Assembly (NCBI GenBank): GCA_937952455.1 | Contig: CALFYU010000073.1 | Location: 1 to 12,173 of the forward strand | Length of the DNA: 12,173 nucleotides | Direction of reading: 5' to 3' | Source of the DNA: an uncultured Planctomycetaceae bacterium | GTDB lineage: Bacteria; Planctomycetota; Planctomycetia; Planctomycetales; Planctomycetaceae | Part shown: in pieces, positions 8,258-12,173 of the stretch | Numbering within the stretch: the stretch's first letter is position 1 | How the letters are laid out: each line of letters starts with the position of its first letter | Notes under the pieces: generated by a model | The model's input: only the letters and a program-made list of their open reading frames with translations | Databases searched by the model: none | What the model was told of the DNA's origin: nothing | Made by a program: the position numbers and the translations under genes

Positions 8258-8394
8258 GCCATGCGCAGAGCGCCGTTTGCGGCCGTGCGGCGGTCAATGG
8301 CTAGCGGACGTTTTTTCGGCTCGACGCTTGGCCCGTTCTTCAGCGCTCGCGGCGGGAATATCGCTTCGTGATGCCAGTCGATTGGAACAGGGAC

Positions 8395-8907
8395 TTATTC
8401 GCCGGGCGCCGTGGAGTTCGGCCCGTAGTGGATGACCAGTTGGACTTCGGATTCTTGCTGGCTGCGGACCAGGACCAGTGAGTTGGCCCATCCGAAGGGC
8501 CACCATCCGGCGAGTTCGATTCGGCCTTGTTGGCCGGAGCCTTTGGCGAGGAATTCCTGCGGGGGTTGGCCGGCCTCGAGTTGTTGGGTGAGCCGGAGCA
8601 TCTCGTCGACTTCTGCCTGCGGACCGTCTCCGGAGAAGCGCACGAAATAGACGTCGACCGGACCGTTGGAGGACGTAAAGTCAATGTGATGCGGTTGATA
8701 GGGAGGAACGAATGTTCCCGGACGGCTGGTTTTGGGGGATTGGGATCGCACAATCGCCCGCGAGACGCCGCCGGCAGGAACGAGGGATGAATGGATTGTC
8801 GGGCGGGGCGGATTGATGCGGGGAACGACAAAAACCGAGAAAATGAAAAACAACGCCAACAGAACGGCGACGATCCCTAGCGACTTGCGTCCTCGTATTC
8901 CCCACAT
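8395..8907 (-). CDS. Small membrane-anchored protein of unknown function
   Basis: This 170-aa protein has a basic N-terminus (WGIRGRKS), one strong hydrophobic helix at about 10-28 (LGIVAVLLALFFIFSVFVV), a Pro/Ser-rich linker to about 65, and a soluble C-terminal domain. That domain shows alternating beta-type segments (HIDFTSSNGPVDVYFVRF; LVLVRSQQESEVQLVIHYG) around a helix (AEVDEMLRLTQQLEAG). The pattern suggests a small extracytoplasmic beta-sandwich tethered to the inner membrane. I do not recognise the family. The ATG at 8907 is chosen over upstream in-frame starts because AGGGGAG sits 6 nt before it and the hydrophobic anchor then falls at the N-terminus. It diverges from jetA with 182 bp between the starts, but nothing links it functionally to Wadjet. 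Confidence 0.7.
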   Translation of the reverse strand: MWGIRGRKSLGIVAVLLALFFIFSVFVVPRINPPRPTIHSSLVPAGGVSRAIVRSQSPKTSRPGTFVPPYQPHHIDFTSSNGPVDVYFVRFSGDGPQAEVDEMLRLTQQLEAGQPPQEFLAKGSGQQGRIELAGWWPFGWANSLVLVRSQQESEVQLVIHYGPNSTAPGE

Positions 8908-8913
8908 GGACGG

Positions 8914-8920
8914 CTCCCCT
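8914..8920 (-). promoter_or_regulatory. Shine-Dalgarno deciding the start of the small membrane protein
   Basis: AGGGGAG on the minus strand lies 6 nt before the ATG at 8905-8907. This argues against the longer in-frame reading from 9066. Confidence 0.7.
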
Positions 8921-9089
8921 ACATAAGTGTATCTATCGCACACCAAATAGGTTAATAAAACCGAGCTGCGAATGACAGGGGCCATTTCGCCTTGGTCGGG
9001 TCGGGTGCTAGCCGATTGGCGGGCAAATCGTGTATCCTGAAGGGGAGCTGATTTGCGTTTTTTCATCCGCGTTCGGAAGACATTGACTT

Positions 9090-10583
9090 GTGAAGTTGGA
9101 CCGTCTCATTTCGTTTTTTTCGACGAATCCGTCGGCAAAACTGCTGCGGTCGCCGCACGCGGCATACATCGTGGATTTCCTCAATCAACATTTCAAAACC
9201 GAAGGCAACGTGGCGATTCCGCAGTCGGACCTTCAGCGGCGTCTAAGCCACTATTTGGAACAGGTGCATGAATCCGAGCCGGACGCATTGCGAGATCGCG
9301 CCGAATCCTATCTGACACAATGGGCGACCGGCGATACGCGCTGGCTGCGGCGTTATTTTGATTCCCAACATGCGGAATCGGTCTATCAGTTGACGCCGCA
9401 CACGGAAGTTGTGTTGAAATTCTTGACCGAGATTTTGGAACAGGCGCTCGGCTTTGTGGGAACGGAGTCGCGGCTGACGCGGATTATTGACACGCTGACC
9501 GATATCGTGGTCCGCGGCTCGGCCGATCCCGAGCGGCGATTGCAGCATCTTTACGCCGAGCGGGACCGTATCGACCGTGAAATTCGGTCGATCGAATCCG
9601 GAGAGACGGTTTTGACCCACAGTCCCACCGCAATTCGCGAGCGGTTTGCGGACGTCGTCTCCGACTTGGTGTCGCTGCAGGGGGACTTCCGGGCTGTTGA
9701 AGAATCGTTCAAGGCGATCACCCGGGACGTCCAACAATATCAATCGTAATCTGCTGATTCGCGCTGCGACATTCTTGTGTTTGCACTCGATTCCGAAGAC
9801 CGGCTCAAGGAAGGGGATCAGGGGACGAGTTTTACGGCGTTTGTCCGGCTGATCCTCTCTCAGACGCAGCAGGACGAATTGGAGACGATCATCGCGCAGC
9901 TTGATGAAATCAGCGAACTGGCTGCGCAATCGGAAGGCAAGACCCGCGTGAAGGGGATGATCGACAGTCTGTCGAGCGAGGCCGAGAACGTGTTACATAC
10001 GACGCGGCGACTCAGTTCGACGCTGCGGCGCTTGCTCGACACACGCGCCGGGGCAAGCCGGTTGCGGCTGGCCTCCGTTTTGCGGGAGATTCAAGCCGCA
10101 GCGGTGCGGCGGGCGGAGAATCCTCCGGATGTCGGGATCAACGTGCAGACCGAGCTCAAATTGCTCAATGCGTTCAGCAGGACGTTTTGGCAGTCGCCGG
10201 TGGAGTTCGACGAGTTGGAGTTGACCAACAATGAACCGGACGAAGACGATCGGATGATCGCCTTTCGGCACTTGGCCGAAATGCAGCGGCTCGATTGGAG
10301 TTCGATGCGGTCGAACATTGGACGCCTCGTACAAACTGCGGAGCGCGTAAGCCTTCCGGAGTTGCTTGCCGCACATCCACCGCGCAGCGGCTCAATCGAG
10401 GTGTTGGGATATATTCAGATTGCGCACGACGACGGTCACGACGTCGACAATAAACGCATGGACGTCGTCAATCTTAACGGCGATGACGATCCGCAACTGT
10501 TGGAGATTCCGCGCGTGATGTTTTTATCGGAGCGGGTTCGCCTCTTGCACGGGCATCTCCGTTCGGGGAGCGGCGCGTCATGA
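9090..10583 (+). pseudogene. jetA: Wadjet JetA (DUF3375), interrupted by an in-frame TAA at codon 220
   Basis: JetA is the kleisin-like subunit of the Wadjet SMC-type complex that recognises and helps cleave circular plasmids. It starts at GTG 9090 with GGAAGA 9 nt upstream. The frame spans 498 codons to TGA 10581-10583, a normal DUF3375 length. Family features include the N-terminal LLRSPHAAYIVDFLNQHF, TRWLRRYF, the TESRLTRIIDTL segment, and after the interruption DRLKEGDQGTSFTAFVRLIL. The frame is broken only by TAA at 9747-9749. Codons before and after are in the same frame, and the spacing between the flanking conserved blocks looks normal, so this is a point nonsense change and not an indel. 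The downstream part could restart at GTG 9777, but no Shine-Dalgarno precedes it. The end overlaps jetB by ATGA. Either the gene is inactivated, two fragments assemble, or one base is miscalled. Confidence 0.85.
9747..9749 (+). other. In-frame TAA stop inside jetA
   Basis: It lies in the same frame as both halves of jetA, between VQQYQS and SADSRCDIL. TAA also ends ordinary genes in this window (4579-6222 and 8395-8907), so it is a true stop codon in this organism. Confidence 0.9.
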
Positions 10584-11173
10584 GCGGGACACCGGATTTT
10601 CGGGAGCGGGGTATCGCGGCGGTCCGCCTGCTGCAGGGAGTGATCTACGAAGAAGACGAGGAGACGTGGGGGATTCTTACAAGCCACGAGTCGGATTTGA
10701 GCGACTATTTTTGCGAGATCGGATTGACACTGGTGATCGACCGCGCGGAGGGGATGGCCTATCTCCGCCAGTTGGGGGATGACGAACGGACCGCGGGATA
10801 CGAGCGATTGCCGCGGTTGTTCAAGAAGACGGCATTGGGCTATGAGGCCACGCTGCTGTGCGTGCTGTTGCGTGACGAGTATCGCCGGTTCGAAGAGGAA
10901 GATCTTGACAACGAGCGTTGTGTGGTTGAGGCAGAGTCGCTGTTTGAGCTGTGGAAAACGTTTTTCCCCGAATCGTCGGACGAGGTCCAATTGCGAAGGC
11001 GGCTGCTTACGATGTTCAAACAGTTGGAGAAACTCAAGTTCGTTCGCAAATTGACTGCGGAGGCGGATTCGTGGGAAATCCGGAAGTTACTCAAGGCGCG
11101 GATTCCAATCGACGAACTGGAGCGGCTGCGTCAGCGCCTGACGGCCGACGACGCTCCCTCAACCGCCCCTTGA
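10580..11173 (+). CDS. jetB: Wadjet JetB (DUF4194)
   Basis: JetB is the small KITE-like (MksE-like) winged-helix subunit that bridges kleisin and SMC heads in Wadjet. The protein is 197 aa, the usual DUF4194 size. Conserved family blocks are visible in order: LLQGVIYEEDEETWGIL near the N-terminus, LSDYFCEIGLTLVIDRAEGMAYLRQL, then LPRLFKKTALGYEATLLCVLLRDE. These are followed by the charged helical region VQLRRRLLTMFKQLEKLKFVRKL, and the end is WEIRKLLKARIPIDELERL. Its ATG overlaps the jetA stop (ATGA at 10580-10583), so translation is probably coupled to jetA. Because jetA has an early stop, expression of JetB may be reduced unless ribosomes restart within jetA. The gene itself is intact. Confidence 0.9.
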   Translation: MSGTPDFRERGIAAVRLLQGVIYEEDEETWGILTSHESDLSDYFCEIGLTLVIDRAEGMAYLRQLGDDERTAGYERLPRLFKKTALGYEATLLCVLLRDEYRRFEEEDLDNERCVVEAESLFELWKTFFPESSDEVQLRRRLLTMFKQLEKLKFVRKLTAEADSWEIRKLLKARIPIDELERLRQRLTADDAPSTAP

Positions 11174-11239
11174 CTGCCTGAAAGGCGCCCGGCGTGCCCG
11201 AAACGCGCAGGTATTTTTTAGTTTGATTTTGTTGTGCAT
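11174..11239 (+). promoter_or_regulatory. jetB-jetC spacer with GC-rich fold potential and a T6 run
   Basis: A 66-bp gap separates jetB from jetC. It holds GCCTGAAAGGC (4-bp stem, GAA loop) and a wider CCTG(11177-11180)/CAGG(11208-11211) pairing around GC-rich sequence, followed by TTTTTT at 11214-11219. This could be a weak intrinsic terminator or attenuator lowering jetC expression. The stems are short and the larger fold is imperfect. Confidence 0.3.
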
Positions 11240-12173
11240 ATGGACCATCTATTTGACATGAGGCCTGACCGCCCCGGTTATCGGCTGCAGCGGTTGGAGG
11301 TCTTCAACTGGGGCACTTTTGACAGTGCCGACGGCAGCGTGTTTCGATTCGAGCCGCAAGGCCGAACGTCGTTGCTTGTGGGGCACAACGGTTCGGGCAA
11401 GTCGACGCTGGTCGACGCGATCCTGACGTTGTTGGTCGACGGTCAGACGCGGAACTACAACGTGGCCGCCGGAGCCAGAAAGACGGAGCGCACGCCCAAG
11501 AGCTACATCAAAGGGGCCTACGACCGCACGGCCGATGAATCGCAGTCGAGCATCGTCAAATTTCTGCGACCGCACGGGAATCACCTCACGGCGATTTCGG
11601 CCGTTTTTTCCGACGAGCAGTTGAACCGGTCGTTTACGTTGGCGCAGATCCTGTATCTCAAGTCCGATGGATCAGACGACAAGGTCTTCGCGATCGCCGA
11701 TGAGCCTCATGAGCTGAAGCACGATCTCGCGGGCCTGCAAAAGTCCGATGAGATCCGCGAGCACTTAAAGCGGCTCGGGTATCGCACGACGCGAACGTAT
11801 GCGGAGTATCAAAGCTGGTTTACCAAGCGGACCGGCATGCGCGGCAAGGCGGTCGAGATGTTCAATCAGACCGTCGCCGTCAAGGACATTCAGAGTCTGA
11901 ACGTCTTCATTCGCAAGCACATGCTTGAGGCGCGCGACTGGCGGGACAAAGTGCAGCGGCTGCTGACCCATTTTCACGATCTGAGTGTCAGTCATCAGGA
12001 ACTGGTGCGGGCGCGTAAGGCGGAGGAACTGTTGGCTCCCGTGGAAAAGGTCGGCCTCAAATATCGCCGTCAAGCTGAGAAAAAGCGTCAATTGGAACTG
12101 CAGCGCGACGCGGCGGAGACTTGTTTCCCGGTGCTGCAGATCGAGTTGTTTGCGCCGGAGATCGACCGGCAGC
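11240..12173 (+). CDS. jetC: Wadjet JetC, SMC/MukB-like ATPase (3' truncated by window end)
   Basis: JetC is the SMC-like motor ATPase of Wadjet that extrudes DNA loops. The first 311 residues are present and the frame stays open to the right edge. The N-terminal head shows YRLQRLEVFNWGTFD (14-28), the classic opening of this family, then Walker A GHNGSGKST (48-56), LVDAILTLLVDGQTRNYN, and AAGARKTERTPKSYIKGAY. From about residue 255 the sequence becomes charged and heptad-like (HQELVRARKAEELL; YRRQAEKKRQLELQRDAAE), the start of the coiled coil. The signature motif and Walker B lie beyond the window. The start is ATG 11240 or the in-frame ATG 11258; neither has a clear Shine-Dalgarno. It follows jetB after 66 bp, wider than the overlapping jetA-jetB junction. 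jetD would be expected next. Confidence 0.92.
   Translation, partial: MDHLFDMRPDRPGYRLQRLEVFNWGTFDSADGSVFRFEPQGRTSLLVGHNGSGKSTLVDAILTLLVDGQTRNYNVAAGARKTERTPKSYIKGAYDRTADESQSSIVKFLRPHGNHLTAISAVFSDEQLNRSFTLAQILYLKSDGSDDKVFAIADEPHELKHDLAGLQKSDEIREHLKRLGYRTTRTYAEYQSWFTKRTGMRGKAVEMFNQTVAVKDIQSLNVFIRKHMLEARDWRDKVQRLLTHFHDLSVSHQELVRARKAEELLAPVEKVGLKYRRQAEKKRQLELQRDAAETCFPVLQIELFAPEIDRQ

Noticed and set aside
8258..8394. Terminator between the convergent GT-C-like gene and the small membrane protein
   Set aside because: There is a T6 run at 8311-8316, but only a weak 5-bp CGCCG/CGGCG pairing with a long loop upstream. Not strong enough to call.
9747..9749. Stop-codon recoding or an alternative genetic code explaining the TAA in jetA
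   Set aside because: Ordinary genes here end in TAA, TAG and TGA, and TAA is not used for selenocysteine or pyrrolysine, so recoding is unlikely.
9243..9929. Minus-strand frame of 228 codons across the jetA stop
   Set aside because: The sense strand matches JetA on both sides of the TAA. The antisense product has shadow-like composition and no recognisable domain.
10436..10990. Long minus-strand frame (184 codons) opposite the jetA end and jetB
   Set aside because: It lies wholly antisense to well-supported DUF3375 and DUF4194 coding sequence, and its product is not family-like. It is a GC-rich shadow.
1..12173. CRISPR arrays, tRNA/rRNA genes, insertion sequences and att sites
   Set aside because: I saw no regularly spaced repeats, no tRNA-like cloverleaf or rRNA sequence, no transposase and no flanking direct repeats.

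Overview
This window looks like chromosomal DNA from a planctomycete or a close relative. That is an inference from the GC-rich sequence, the short gene blocks on alternating strands, the family types (large GT-C membrane enzymes, a divergent cytochrome bd-like oxidase with a fused cytochrome c domain) and the mixed ATG/GTG/TTG starts. No rRNA or marker gene is present to prove it.

Layout. (1) 3-1005 (+): the 3' part of a helical protein of unknown function, apparently broken by a frameshift near a G5 run at 383-387. (2) 1021-1806 (-): an intact SDR dehydrogenase of the gluconate-5-dehydrogenase/KduD type, convergent with the first gene. (3) 1807-2061: a divergent intergenic region with a strong GC hairpin. 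(4) 2062-4576 (+): a two-gene respiratory operon. Subunit I resembles CydA and carries a C-terminal cytochrome c (CSICH). Subunit II also looks CydA-derived, not CydB-like. (5) 4579-6222 (-) and 6455-8257 (+): two divergent GT-C-like multi-membrane proteins separated by 232 bp. (6) 8395-8907 (-): a small membrane-anchored protein of unknown function. (7) 9090 to the right edge (+): jetA-jetB-jetC of a Wadjet (JetABCD) anti-plasmid SMC-like defence system. jetC runs off the window, and jetD should lie beyond it.

How the parts work together. Wadjet is the defence module. JetA (DUF3375, kleisin-like), JetB (DUF4194, KITE-like) and JetC (SMC-like ATPase) form a loop-extruding complex, and JetD is the nuclease. 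Here jetA is interrupted by an in-frame TAA at codon 220 with no change of frame or length around it, so the system is either recently inactivated, makes a split JetA, or carries a sequence error. The oxidase pair keeps residues resembling the CydA high-spin haem ligands. It seems to lack the His/Met ligands of the quinol-side haem b558, which suggests electrons arrive through the fused cytochrome c. The two GT-C proteins probably glycosylate lipid-linked or surface substrates at the membrane.

The most interesting items are the interrupted Wadjet locus and the unusual CydA/CydA-like oxidase. Both belong to known superfamilies, and I see no wholly new system.
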